A stretch of 64,000 bases of DNA from JAHEGP01 sp963792875 (GCA_963792875.1 CAWBXV010000002.1:744001-808000), one strand, 5' to 3'; counted from the stretch's first letter, positions 16,999 through 26,187 are shown. Numbers and translations are program-made. The notes: generated by a model not told the origin, from the sequence alone.

Positions 16999-17058
16999 GA
17001 TCTATCTACCCCGTCGTGTTAACTTTTGTTGATCTTGCCCGGTACTGGCAGCCGCGCC

Positions 17059-18231
17059 TCACGCGCCCCGCTGTTCCAGGATGGCCACCGCGGGCAGCTG
17101 CTTGCCCTCGACGTACTCCAGGAAGGCGCCGCCGCCAGTGGAAATGTAGGACACGCGGTCGGCGATGCCGTATTTGTCGATAGCGGCCAGCGTGTCGCCG
17201 CCGCCGGCGAGGGAGAAACCCTGGGAGTCGGCGATGGCGCGCGCGATGCGCTCGGTCCCGGCGCCGAACTGGTCGAACTCGAACACCCCCACGGGGCCGT
17301 TCCAGATGATGGTGCGCGCCTCACCGATCAGCCCGGCCAGGGTCTCGGCCGTCTGCGGACCGATGTCCAGGATCATGTCCTGCGCGGCAACCGCATCGAC
17401 GGACTTGGTGGTGGCCTCGGCCGCTTCGCCAAGCTCGCTCGCCACCACCACATCGACTGGCAGCGGGACATGACAGGTCTCCAGTAGCGCCCGCGCCTCG
17501 GGAATCAGGTCCTGCTCGCACAGCGACCTGCCCACCGGTTTGCCGGCCGCCGCCAGGAAGGTGTTGGCAATGCCGCCGCCGACGATGAGCTGATCGGCCA
17601 CCTTGCTGAGCGAAGCCAGCACGGTGAGCTTGGTGGACACCTTGGAGCCGCCGACGATCGCCACCACCGGGCGCTGGGGGTCGGCCAGTGCCTGCTTCAG
17701 GCTGCTCAGCTCGGCCATCAGCAGCGGACCGGCGCAAGCCACCGCGGCGAAGCGGGCCACACCATGAGTTGACGCCTGTGCCCGGTGGGCGGTGCCGAAG
17801 GCATCCATCACGAACACATCGCACAGCGCCGCGTAACGACGCGCCAGCGCCTCGTCGTCCTTCTTTTCGCCGCGGTTGAAGCGGACATTCTCGAGCAGCA
17901 CCAGCTGTCCCGGCATCACCTCAACGCCGTGGTCGAGGTAGTCGCTTACCAGCGCGACCTCGCGCTCGAGCAGCCTGCCCAGATGGCGGGCGACAGGCGC
18001 CAGGCTGAACGCGGCGTTGTCCTGGTCACTGCCGCCCTCGACCGGCCGACCCAGGTGAGACATGAGAATGACCGCGGCACCGGCATCGAGCGCCTGCCTG
18101 ATGGTCGGCAGGGCGGCGCGGATGCGCGCGTCACTGCTGACCTCGCCGCCCTTGATCGGCACGTTCAGGTCTTCCCGGATCAGCACCCGCTTGCCGGCCA
18201 GATCGAGCGCGGCCATATCGATGATAGCCAT
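17059..18231 (-). CDS. pgk: Phosphoglycerate kinase
   Basis: Transfers phosphate between 1,3-bisphosphoglycerate and ADP. 390 residues. It has the N-terminal signature KRVLIREDLNVPIKGG, the 3-PG-binding LMSHLGRPVEG and RYAALCDVFVMDAFGTAHR, the nucleotide-site VGGSKVSTKL, and the C-terminal STGGGAFLEYVEGK. ATG at 18231, four bases after the epd stop. Full length with no anomaly. Confidence 0.97.
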   Translation of the reverse strand: MAIIDMAALDLAGKRVLIREDLNVPIKGGEVSSDARIRAALPTIRQALDAGAAVILMSHLGRPVEGGSDQDNAAFSLAPVARHLGRLLEREVALVSDYLDHGVEVMPGQLVLLENVRFNRGEKKDDEALARRYAALCDVFVMDAFGTAHRAQASTHGVARFAAVACAGPLLMAELSSLKQALADPQRPVVAIVGGSKVSTKLTVLASLSKVADQLIVGGGIANTFLAAAGKPVGRSLCEQDLIPEARALLETCHVPLPVDVVVASELGEAAEATTKSVDAVAAQDMILDIGPQTAETLAGLIGEARTIIWNGPVGVFEFDQFGAGTERIARAIADSQGFSLAGGGDTLAAIDKYGIADRVSYISTGGGAFLEYVEGKQLPAVAILEQRGA

Positions 18232-18235
18232 TGAA

Positions 18236-19363
18236 TTATCCTCCCGGATTGGAACCCTGGTGACGCTGCCCCCCGGCCACCGACCCTGCCCTTACCGCGA
18301 GGTAATGAGCGGCGACATCCAGCATTCTATTGGCATAGCCCCATTCGTTGTCAAACCAAATCAGCACCTTGGCCAGGTGCGCGCCGGCGACGCGGGTCTG
18401 GCTGGCATCGACCACGGCGGAGTGACTGTCATGATTGAAATCGCAGGACGCCAGCGGCTCTTCAGTGTAGCCCAGTACGCCGCCAAAGCCGCTGCGGCTG
18501 GCTTCCTGCAATACCCGGTTGAGCGCCTGCACATCCACCGGGTCGGCGAGGCTCAGCGTGAGATCGATGGCCGACACGTTGGTGACCGGCACCCGCATGG
18601 CCTGCGCCTCGAAGCGCCCCCGCAGCTCGGGCAATACGCGATCGATGCCGCGCGCCAGGCCGGTCTCCACGGGTATGATCGAGTGCATGGCGCTGCGCGT
18701 CTTGCGCAGATCGGTATGGTGGTACGCGTCGATCACCGGCTGGTCGTTCATCGCCGAATGGATGGTCGTAATCAGGCCGTACTCGATGGTGAAGGCGCGA
18801 TGCAGCGCCGCGATGACCGGCACCGCGGCGTTGGTGGTGCAGGAGCCCGCCGAAACCACCCGATGCCAGGGCTGCAGTTCGCCCTGATTGACGCCGTAGA
18901 CGATCGTCGCGTCGACGTCCTGTTCGGCGGGCTGCGAGAACAGCACGGCCCCGGCGCCATTGCGCAGATGCAGCTCGGCGCCGGCGCGCGACGCGAAGCT
19001 GCCGCTGCACTCCAGCACGACATCGACCGCCGCGGCGGCCCAGTCGACCGCGCCATGCTGCGCATGGTGCGTCGCGGCAATGGCATGGCCGTCGACGATC
19101 AGGCGGCCATCGCCAGCGCTGACGTGGCCGGGAAAGCGGCCATGCGTCGAATCGTAGCGGGTCAGATGCGCCATCGTGGCCAGATCGGCCGGCTCGTTGA
19201 TCGCCACCACCAGCAGCTCGCGGTCACGCCCGGACTCGTACAGGGCGCGCAACACGCTGCGGCCGATGCGACCGAAGCCATTGATGGCGAGCCGATAGCT
19301 GCCGTGGCGAGGTCCGACGGGGAGAGGTCCGGCCTGGAGCGGCGCTGCCGGCCGCTCAGGCAA
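18236..19363 (-). CDS. epd: Erythrose-4-phosphate dehydrogenase (GAPDH family)
   Basis: NAD-dependent oxidation of erythrose-4-phosphate to 4-phosphoerythronate, feeding pyridoxal phosphate synthesis. 375 residues. The N-terminal fold is RLAINGFGRIGRSVLRAL. The Epd-like segments INEPADLATMAHLTRYDSTH and TIHSAMNDQPVIDAYHH separate it from glycolytic GAPDH. The catalytic Cys lies in SAGSCTTNAAVP, where most relatives have SNASCTTNC. The only usable start is TTG at 19363, overlapping the tkt stop, with GAGGA eight bases upstream inside tkt. A Gap-type function remains possible. Confidence 0.82.
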   Translation of the reverse strand: MPERPAAPLQAGPLPVGPRHGSYRLAINGFGRIGRSVLRALYESGRDRELLVVAINEPADLATMAHLTRYDSTHGRFPGHVSAGDGRLIVDGHAIAATHHAQHGAVDWAAAAVDVVLECSGSFASRAGAELHLRNGAGAVLFSQPAEQDVDATIVYGVNQGELQPWHRVVSAGSCTTNAAVPVIAALHRAFTIEYGLITTIHSAMNDQPVIDAYHHTDLRKTRSAMHSIIPVETGLARGIDRVLPELRGRFEAQAMRVPVTNVSAIDLTLSLADPVDVQALNRVLQEASRSGFGGVLGYTEEPLASCDFNHDSHSAVVDASQTRVAGAHLAKVLIWFDNEWGYANRMLDVAAHYLAVRAGSVAGGQRHQGSNPGG

Positions 19364-21356
19364 GCAGCAAGTCCTCGACGCCCGCGACCACGGCCTCGAC
19401 GGTAAAGCCGAAATGCTTCATGAGCGCACCGGCTGGAGCCGACTCGCCGAAGCTGTTCATGCCGATGACCCGCCCATCGAGACCGGTGAAGCGATACCAG
19501 CAATCCGGCGTCGCAGCCTCGACCGCCAGGCGCCGGGTGACGCCGGCAGGCAGCACCGACTCCCGGTAGTCGGCATCCTGCGCGCAGAAGACATCGACGC
19601 TGGGCATCGACACCACCCGCACGCGCCGACCCTGTGCCGCCAGCTGCCGCTGCGCCGCGACCGCCAGACCGACCTCCGACCCCGTGGCGATGATGATCGC
19701 CTCCGGCCCGCCGTCGGCATCGACCAGCACGTAGCCGCCGCGCGCGATGGCAGCCAGCTGCTCATCGCTGCGCGGCTGGTGCGGCAGCCCCTGGCGCGAC
19801 AGCACCAGCGCCGTGGGGCCGCCGCTGCGGGTCAGCGCAGCCCGCCACGCCACCGCCGTCTCGACCGCGTCCGCCGGCCGCCAGGTGGAGAGATTCGGGG
19901 TCGAGCGCAGGGCAGCGAGCTGCTCTACGGGCTGATGGGTCGGGCCGTCCTCGCCCAGGCCAATGGAGTCGTGCGTGTAGATATGAATGCAGCGCTGGCG
20001 GGTCAACGCCGCCATGCGCAGCGCGTTGCGGGCGTACTCCATGAATACGAGAAAGGTGGCCCCGTACGGAATGAAGCCGCCGTGGAGCGCGATGCCGTTC
20101 ATGATGGCGGTCATGCCGAACTCACGCACGCCGTAGAAGAGGTAATTGCCGCCCGCCTCCGTCGGGCTGACGCCGCGAGCGCCCTTCCACAGCGTCAGAT
20201 TGGAACCGGCGAGGTCGGCTGACCCCCCCAGCAGTTCCGGCAGCAGAGGGCCGAAGGCGTTGAGACAGTTCTGCGAGGCCTTGCGGCTGGCGATGGTCTC
20301 ACCCCGCTCCTGGCAAGCGCTGATGTAGTCCGCCGCGGCGGCCTCGAAGCCCTCCGGCAGCTCGCCGTCGATGCGCCGCAGCAGCTCGCGCGCCAGTTCG
20401 GGATGGGCTTGCTGGTAAGCCGTCAGGGCATCGCGCCACTGCGCCTCACGGTCGGCGCCGGCCGCGCGCGCATCCCAGGCGGCGTAGTAGTCCTGGGGGA
20501 TTTCGAAGGGTGCAAAGCGCCACTGCAGCGTCTCTCTGGCCAATGCGACCTCAGCCTCACCCAGCGGCGCCCCGTGACAGATCTCCTTGCCCTGCTTGTT
20601 GGGCGCGCCCTTGCCGATGACGGTCTTGCAGCAGATGAGCGAGGCCCGATCGCCGATCGCGCGCGCCTCCTCGATGGCCGCCGCGATGGCCGCCGGGTCG
20701 TGGCCGTCCACGCCCTCGACGACGTGCCAGCCATAGGCCCGGAAGCGGGCCGGGGTATCATCGGTGAACCAGTCCTTGACCTCGCCGTCGATGGAGATGC
20801 CGTTGTCGTCGTAGAACGCCAGCAACTTGCCGAGGCCGAGGGTGCCGGCCAGAGAGCAGACCTCGTGGGAGATACCCTCCATCAGACAGCCGTCGCCCAG
20901 AAATACATAGGTGTGGTGATCGATAATGGCGTGCCCGGGGCGATTGAACTGCGCCGCCAGCACCTTCTCCGCGATGGCCATCCCGACCGCATTGGCCAGG
21001 CCCTGACCCAGCGGTCCGGTGGTGGTTTCCACCCCGGGCGTATGGCCGTACTCGGGGTGGCCCGGCGTCCTGGAGTGGAGCTGGCGGAAATTCCGCAATT
21101 CGGCCATGGGCAGGTCGTAGCCCGACAGGTGCAGCAGACTGTAGAGCAGCATGGAGCCGTGGCCGTTGGAGAGCACGAAGCGGTCGCGGTTGGGCCAGTG
21201 CGGATTGGCCGGGTTATGCGCCAGGTAGTCGTTCCAGAGCACCTCGGCGATATCGGCCATGCCCATCGGCGCGCCCGGATGGCCACTGTTGGCTTGCTGC
21301 ACCGCATCCATGCTCAGAGCGCGGATTGCGTTCGCTAGTTCGGTCCTGGTGGGCAT
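19356..21356 (-). CDS. tkt: Transketolase
   Basis: Thiamine-diphosphate enzyme exchanging two-carbon units in the pentose phosphate pathway. 666 residues, the usual length. It has the N-terminal MPTRTELANAIRALSMDAVQ, the ThDP motif GDGCLMEGISHEV, the pyrimidine domain TYGATFLVFMEYARNALRM and the donor-site sequence HDSIGLGEDGPTHQP. ATG at 21356 with AGGAG upstream. It overlaps epd by eight bases. It supplies erythrose-4-phosphate, the Epd substrate, which fits the operon tkt-epd-pgk-fba. Confidence 0.97.
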   Translation of the reverse strand: MPTRTELANAIRALSMDAVQQANSGHPGAPMGMADIAEVLWNDYLAHNPANPHWPNRDRFVLSNGHGSMLLYSLLHLSGYDLPMAELRNFRQLHSRTPGHPEYGHTPGVETTTGPLGQGLANAVGMAIAEKVLAAQFNRPGHAIIDHHTYVFLGDGCLMEGISHEVCSLAGTLGLGKLLAFYDDNGISIDGEVKDWFTDDTPARFRAYGWHVVEGVDGHDPAAIAAAIEEARAIGDRASLICCKTVIGKGAPNKQGKEICHGAPLGEAEVALARETLQWRFAPFEIPQDYYAAWDARAAGADREAQWRDALTAYQQAHPELARELLRRIDGELPEGFEAAAADYISACQERGETIASRKASQNCLNAFGPLLPELLGGSADLAGSNLTLWKGARGVSPTEAGGNYLFYGVREFGMTAIMNGIALHGGFIPYGATFLVFMEYARNALRMAALTRQRCIHIYTHDSIGLGEDGPTHQPVEQLAALRSTPNLSTWRPADAVETAVAWRAALTRSGGPTALVLSRQGLPHQPRSDEQLAAIARGGYVLVDADGGPEAIIIATGSEVGLAVAAQRQLAAQGRRVRVVSMPSVDVFCAQDADYRESVLPAGVTRRLAVEAATPDCWYRFTGLDGRVIGMNSFGESAPAGALMKHFGFTVEAVVAGVEDLLLA

Positions 21357-21502
21357 CGGGACGACTCCTGTGTCGGGCGTGGCGGACGAGTGTGCGCTAT
21401 TTTCCCTCAGGCAGCATGCAACAGCAAACGCAAACGCTCGCAACGTCGCCAGACTCGGCAGCCGGCACCGCCGTCGCCGCCTCGTCGCAGGTGCCGCCCA
21501 CG

Positions 21503-21530
21503 ATCTATATCGATACATCTTGATATAGAT
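21503..21530. promoter_or_regulatory. Palindromic operator, probable SahR site
   Basis: Arms ATCTATATC (21503-21511) and GATATAGAT (21522-21530) are perfect inverse complements around a ten-base centre. The right arm covers the -35 box of the sahR promoter. An AT-rich palindrome of this kind is typical for ArsR-family dimers. Autoregulation by the adjacent SahR-like gene is the simplest reading. The copy appears only here, so it would control the whole operon. Confidence 0.62.
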
Positions 21531-21547
21531 GCGCATTCTGCTAGACT
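21520..21547 (+). promoter_or_regulatory. Promoter of the sahR-metK-ahcY-metF operon
   Basis: TTGATA at 21520-21525, a 16-base spacer and TAGACT at 21542-21547. The predicted start at about 21554-21555 falls one or two bases before the ATG at 21556, which would make a leaderless or nearly leaderless mRNA. The -35 lies inside the palindrome. Confidence 0.5.
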
Positions 21548-21555
21548 GCCGCACC

Positions 21556-22590
21556 ATGATGCCTCAAGCCAGCAGCCCCAGCCGCCCCCTCGACTCGGTA
21601 CCCGCGCCGGGCGAACTCGCCGCCCTGTTCAAGGCCTGCGGCGAGCCCCTGCGCCTGGAGATACTGCGGGTCCTGCGCGGCGAGAGCTTCGGCGTACAGG
21701 AGCTGTGCACCGTGTTCGACGTCCACCAGCCGACCATGAGCCACCACCTGAAGGTGCTGGCGAAAGCCGGCCTGGTAGCCACCCGCCGCGAGGGCAATTC
21801 GATTTTCTACCGACGGCACCACCAGGCGCCCTGCCAGCGCTGGCAGGGCCTGTGGGGCGAACTGCTGCAGGCGGCGGACGACCTGCCGTTGCCGCCGCAG
21901 CAGCGGGCGCGCGTCGAGCAGGTCTACCGCGATCGGGCACAGTCGTCACGCCAGTTTTTCGAGGAGAACTCCCACCGCCTCGCCGTACAGCAGGAGCTGA
22001 TCGCCAGCCACCAGGAATACGCGACGCCGGTCAGAGACCTGCTGGAGAGCACTGGCTTGCCGGGTCACCGGCTGGCGCTGGAGATCGGCCCGGGCGAGGG
22101 CGCGTTTCTGGTGGAGCTGTCGCGGCGGTTCGAGCGGGTGGTCGCGGTGGATATCTCCGACGCCATGCTCGCTCTGGCCAGGTCGCGCGCCCTGCAGCTG
22201 GGCCTCGACAACATCGAGTTCCTGCACGGCGACAGCAGCGCCGCGCTCACATCCGGCCTGCGCGCCGATTGTATCGTGCTGCACATGGTGCTGCATCACA
22301 CGCCATCGCCGGCGGACATGCTGGCAGACCTTGCCGCCATGCTGCTGCCAGGGGGCTCGCTGTTCCTATCCGAACTGTGCCGCCACGACCAGACCTGGGC
22401 CAGGGAGGCCTGCGGTGACATCTGGCTGGGCTTCGAGCCCGATGACATCACCCGCTGGGCGGGCGATGCCGGCCTGGAAACCGGCAGGCAGCTGTATTTT
22501 TCCCAGCGCAACGGCTTCAGCGTGCAGATACGGCAGTTCCTGCAGCCGTCGCCGGGCGCTGAGTCCGGACCCGGCGACGGCCGGCGCTGA
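21556..22590 (+). CDS. sahR: SahR-type regulator: ArsR helix-turn-helix fused to a SAM/SAH-binding methyltransferase fold
   Basis: Transcriptional regulator of the methyl cycle. 344 residues. An N-terminal ArsR-type winged helix (ACGEPLRLEILRVLRG, then VHQPTMSHHLKVLAKAGLV) without metal-binding Cys pairs is joined to a class I methyltransferase fold with motif I ALEIGPGEGAFLVEL near residue 175 and the acidic VAVDISDAML. This is the architecture of SahR, reported to sense SAH and control ahcY, metK and metF in Proteobacteria. Placement directly before metK-ahcY-metF fits. The start is the ATG at 21556 or 21559. An earlier in-frame ATG at 21529 lies inside the operator and promoter. Confidence 0.85.
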   Translation: MMPQASSPSRPLDSVPAPGELAALFKACGEPLRLEILRVLRGESFGVQELCTVFDVHQPTMSHHLKVLAKAGLVATRREGNSIFYRRHHQAPCQRWQGLWGELLQAADDLPLPPQQRARVEQVYRDRAQSSRQFFEENSHRLAVQQELIASHQEYATPVRDLLESTGLPGHRLALEIGPGEGAFLVELSRRFERVVAVDISDAMLALARSRALQLGLDNIEFLHGDSSAALTSGLRADCIVLHMVLHHTPSPADMLADLAAMLLPGGSLFLSELCRHDQTWAREACGDIWLGFEPDDITRWAGDAGLETGRQLYFSQRNGFSVQIRQFLQPSPGAESGPGDGRR

Positions 22591-22654
22591 TTGGCCCTTC
22601 GGCGAAGGCGCAGGCAACGCGTGGTTTATTGATCTTTCATGAGGAAATAGAGCA

Positions 22655-23809
22655 ATGTCCGAATACAGCGTTTTCACCTCTGAATCGGTTTCCGAGGGCC
22701 ACCCCGACAAGATGGCGGACCAGATTTCCGACGCCATCCTCGACGCCATCATCAAGGACGACCCGCACGCCCGCGTCGCGGTGGAGACCCTGGTCAAGAC
22801 CGGGATGGTGGTCATCGCCGGCGAGGTCACGACGAGCACCTACGTCGACCTCGAAGACGTCGTGCGCGGGGTGATTCTCGACATCGGCTACAACTCCTCC
22901 GACGTGGGCTTCGATGGCGCCAGCTGCGCGGTGTTGAATGCCATCGGCAAGCAGTCGCCGGACATCAAGATGGGCGTCGATGAGACCGCGGACAAGGAAC
23001 AAGGCGCCGGCGACCAGGGCCTCATGTTCGGCTATGCCACCAACGAGACCGCGGCGCTGATGCCGGCACCGATCTACTACGCTCACCGCCTGGTCGAGCG
23101 GCAGGCGCATCTGCGCAAGGACCGGGTACTGCCCTGGCTGCGCCCTGACGCCAAGAGCCAGGTCACCCTGCGCTATGAAAACGGCCGGCCCATCGCCGTC
23201 GACGCGGTGGTGCTGTCGACCCAGCACGACCCCGAGGTCAGCCAGGCCGATATTCGCGAGGCGATCATCGAGAGTGTGATCAAGCACGTGTTGCCCGCTG
23301 AATGGCTGCACGCGGACACCCGCTACCACGTCAACCCCACCGGCCAGTTCGTGATCGGCGGGCCCGTGGGCGATTGCGGCCTCACCGGACGCAAGATCAT
23401 CGTCGACACCTACGGCGGCATGGCGCGCCATGGCGGCGGCGCCTTCTCCGGCAAGGATCCGTCCAAGGTCGACCGCTCCGCGGCCTACGCCGGGCGCTAC
23501 GTCGCCAAGAACATCGTCGCCGCCGGCCTCGCCGACCGCTGCGAGATCCAGGTCTCCTATGCCATCGGCGTCGCCGAGCCCACGTCCATCTCCGTCAACT
23601 GCTTCGGCACCGGCAAACTCTCCGACGAGGCGATCGTCCGCCTGGTGCGCGAACACTTCGACCTGCGGCCCAAGGGGCTGGTCGACATGCTGGACCTCAA
23701 GCGACCCATCTACCGAGCGACCGCCGCCTACGGCCACTTCGGCCGCGACGACGACCGCTTCACCTGGGAGCGCACCGACAAGGCCGAGGCACTGCGCGCT
23801 GCGCTCTGA
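22655..23809 (+). CDS. metK: S-adenosylmethionine synthetase
   Basis: Makes SAM from methionine and ATP. 384 residues. It has the N-terminal signature TSESVSEGHPDKMADQISDA, the hexapeptide region GAGDQGLMFGYA, and the P-loop-like GGGAFSGKDPSKVDRSAAYA. ATG at 22655, with GAGGAA upstream. The 64-base gap from sahR has a small CCTTC/GAAGG stem but no recognisable SAM riboswitch. Second gene of the operon. Confidence 0.97.
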   Translation: MSEYSVFTSESVSEGHPDKMADQISDAILDAIIKDDPHARVAVETLVKTGMVVIAGEVTTSTYVDLEDVVRGVILDIGYNSSDVGFDGASCAVLNAIGKQSPDIKMGVDETADKEQGAGDQGLMFGYATNETAALMPAPIYYAHRLVERQAHLRKDRVLPWLRPDAKSQVTLRYENGRPIAVDAVVLSTQHDPEVSQADIREAIIESVIKHVLPAEWLHADTRYHVNPTGQFVIGGPVGDCGLTGRKIIVDTYGGMARHGGGAFSGKDPSKVDRSAAYAGRYVAKNIVAAGLADRCEIQVSYAIGVAEPTSISVNCFGTGKLSDEAIVRLVREHFDLRPKGLVDMLDLKRPIYRATAAYGHFGRDDDRFTWERTDKAEALRAAL

Positions 23810-23849
23810 CCCGACATCCGCTGAAACCACTCACATCAGGATACGCACC

Positions 23850-25244
23850 ATGACGACTGCCGCACAACCCGAACAGCACTTCAGCGACTACAAAGTCGCG
23901 GATATCGGCCTCGCCGGCTGGGGCCGCCGCGAGATCGAAATCGCCGAAACCGAGATGCCCGCCCTCATGGCACTGCGCCACGCCTATGGTCCATCGCGCC
24001 CCCTGGCCGGCGCCCGCATCCTCGGCTGCATCCACATGACGATTCAGACCGCCGTACTGATCGAAACCCTGATCGAACTGGGCGCCGAGGTACGCTGGTC
24101 CTCCTGCAATATCTTCTCCACCCAGGACCACGCCGCCGCCGCCATCGCGGCCGCAGGCATCCCCGTGTTCGCGTGGAAGGGTGAAACCGAGCAAGAGTAC
24201 GACTGGTGTATCGAGCAGACCATCCTCAAGGACGGCCGGCCCTGGGATGCCAACATGGTGCTCGACGACGGCGGCGACCTCACCGCCATCCTGCACGAGC
24301 GCCACCCCGAGATGCTCGACCACATCCACGGCATCACCGAGGAGACCACCACCGGGGTGCACCGCCTGCTCGAAATGCTGCAGCACGGCACGCTCAGGGT
24401 ACCGGCCGTCAATGTCAACGACTCGGTCACGAAATCCAAGAACGACAACAAGTACGGTTGCCGCCACAGCCTGAACGATGCCATCAAGCGCGCGACCGAC
24501 CACCTGCTCGCCGGCAAGAAGGCGCTGGTCATCGGCTACGGCGACGTGGGCAAGGGCTCCGCGCAGTCGCTGCGCCAGGAGGGCATGATCGTCAGCGTGG
24601 TGGAGGTCGACCCCATCTGCGCCATGCAGGCCTGCATGGACGGCTACGAAGTGGTCTCTCCCTACGTCGATGGCAGCAACGACGGCACCCCCGGCTGCAT
24701 CGATCGCGCCCTGCTCGGCCGCATCGACCTGCTGGTCACCGCCACCGGCAACGTCAACGTGTGCGACCGCAACATGCTGGCCGCACTCAAGTCCGGGGCG
24801 GTGGTCTGCAATATCGGCCACTTCGACGACGAGATCGAGACGGCCTACATGCGCAAGCACTGGCGCTGGGAAGAGGTCAAGCCGCAGGTGCACCGGGTCT
24901 TCCGCAGTGAAGCGCGCGACGACCACCTCATCCTGCTGTCCGAAGGCAGGCTGGTCAACCTTGGCAATGCCACCGGCCACCCCTCGCGCATCATGGACGG
25001 CTCCTTTGCCAACCAGGTGCTGGCGCAGATGCACCTCTTCGAGCGCCAGTTCGCCAGCCTGCCTGCCGGCGAGCGCGCCGCTGCCATCCGCGTGGATGTG
25101 CTGCCCAAGAAACTCGACGAAGAGGTCGCCGCCAACATGGTCAGGGGCTTCGGCGGAGCCATCACCCGGCTCACCGAGGAGCAGGCGCGCTATATCAATG
25201 TAAGCATCGACGGCCCCTTCAAACCCGACAGCTATCGCTACTGA
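23850..25244 (+). CDS. ahcY: S-adenosylhomocysteine hydrolase
   Basis: Hydrolyses SAH to adenosine and homocysteine, relieving product inhibition of methyltransferases. 464 residues, the bacterial length with the extra insert. Substrate-domain motif GCIHMTIQTAVLIETL, the NAD-binding motif ALVIGYGDVGKGSAQSLR and the C-terminal FKPDSYRY (with the cofactor-contacting Lys and Tyr) are present. ATG at 23850, 40 bases after metK. It is co-transcribed with metK. Confidence 0.97.
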   Translation: MTTAAQPEQHFSDYKVADIGLAGWGRREIEIAETEMPALMALRHAYGPSRPLAGARILGCIHMTIQTAVLIETLIELGAEVRWSSCNIFSTQDHAAAAIAAAGIPVFAWKGETEQEYDWCIEQTILKDGRPWDANMVLDDGGDLTAILHERHPEMLDHIHGITEETTTGVHRLLEMLQHGTLRVPAVNVNDSVTKSKNDNKYGCRHSLNDAIKRATDHLLAGKKALVIGYGDVGKGSAQSLRQEGMIVSVVEVDPICAMQACMDGYEVVSPYVDGSNDGTPGCIDRALLGRIDLLVTATGNVNVCDRNMLAALKSGAVVCNIGHFDDEIETAYMRKHWRWEEVKPQVHRVFRSEARDDHLILLSEGRLVNLGNATGHPSRIMDGSFANQVLAQMHLFERQFASLPAGERAAAIRVDVLPKKLDEEVAANMVRGFGGAITRLTEEQARYINVSIDGPFKPDSYRY

Positions 25245-25258
25245 CGGACCCGACTGCC

Positions 25259-25305
25259 GGCGCTGCCAGGGGGGACGCGGCAAGGCCCCACCCCGCGGCA
25301 GCGCC
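25259..25305 (+). other. Strong hairpin between ahcY and metF
   Basis: Arms GGCGCTGCC (25259-25267) and GGCAGCGCC (25297-25305) pair perfectly. After a 2x2 internal loop the stem continues as GGGG (25270-25273) with CCCC (25291-25294). No T run follows, so it is more likely an mRNA stabiliser, processing site or attenuator than a terminator. metF starts 28 bases later. Confidence 0.42.
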
Positions 25306-25332
25306 TGGCCCAATCGAACAGATGGACACGAC

Positions 25333-26178
25333 ATGCAGTACGCCAGAAGACTGAGCTTTGAGCTGTTCCCGCCCAAGACCGAGGCCGGCGCCGCCAGGCT
25401 CGCCGAGACGCGCGCCGCGCTGGGCGCGCTGGAGCCGGCATTTTTCTCCGTCACCTATGGCGCCGGCGGCTCGACCCGCGACAACACGCGCGCCACCGTG
25501 ATGGCCTGCCGCCGCGAGGGCCGCGCCGTCGCACCCCACCTCTCCTTCGGCACCGACGGCGAGTCGTCGGTGCTGGCCCTGCTCGACGAGTACCGGGAGG
25601 CGGGCGTGACGCGCATCGTGGCACTGCGCGGCGACATGCCATCGGGGATGGGCATGGTGCGGCTCGCGTACGCCAGCGAACTGGTCGCCTTCATCCGTCG
25701 GCAGACGGGCGACCACTTCCACCTCGAGGTCGCCGCCTATCCGGAGATACACCCGGAGGCCCGGAGCTATCACGCCGACCTGGACTTTCTCAAGCAGAAG
25801 CTGGATGCCGGCGCCAACAGCGCCATCACCCAGTATTTCTTCAATGCGGATGCCTTTGAGCGCTTCATGGAGGCCTGCCAGGGGGCCGGCATCGCAGCCC
25901 CCATCTACCCCGGCATCATGCCCATCACCAACTACCAGAATCTCGCCCGCTTTTCCGCCAAATGCGGCGCTGACATCCCCCGCTGGCTGGCCCGCCGACT
26001 GGAGAGCTTCGCCGACGACGAGGCAGGCCTGGTCGAGTTCGGCATCGACGTCGTCTCGCGCCTGTGCGAGCGGCTGCTCGCCAATGGCGCCCCCGGCCTG
26101 CACTTCTATACCATGAATCAGACCCAGCCGACCCTCGCCATCTGCGAAAACGTCGGCATGGGTCGTGGGCGTGGATGA
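25333..26178 (+). CDS. metF: 5,10-methylenetetrahydrofolate reductase
   Basis: FAD enzyme producing 5-methyl-THF for homocysteine remethylation. 281 residues, the short bacterial form without the eukaryotic regulatory domain. It has the N-terminal LSFELFPPKTEAG, the catalytic Glu in SFELFPPK, the FAD/folate region FFSVTYGAGGSTRDNT, then RIVALRGDMP and PGIMPITNYQNL. ATG at 25333. Completes the methyl cycle with metK and ahcY and is a typical SahR target. Confidence 0.96.
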   Translation: MQYARRLSFELFPPKTEAGAARLAETRAALGALEPAFFSVTYGAGGSTRDNTRATVMACRREGRAVAPHLSFGTDGESSVLALLDEYREAGVTRIVALRGDMPSGMGMVRLAYASELVAFIRRQTGDHFHLEVAAYPEIHPEARSYHADLDFLKQKLDAGANSAITQYFFNADAFERFMEACQGAGIAAPIYPGIMPITNYQNLARFSAKCGADIPRWLARRLESFADDEAGLVEFGIDVVSRLCERLLANGAPGLHFYTMNQTQPTLAICENVGMGRGRG

Positions 26179-26187
26179 CACCGGGCC

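Noticed and set aside
22591..22654. Possible SAM riboswitch before metK
   Set aside because: Only 64 bases with a five-pair stem; none of the known SAM or SAH riboswitch cores is visible. Control by the SahR operator explains the operon.
23760..25454. 564-residue open frame antisense to ahcY
   Set aside because: Reverse-strand shadow of a strongly conserved gene, with low-complexity composition and no ribosome-binding site of note.
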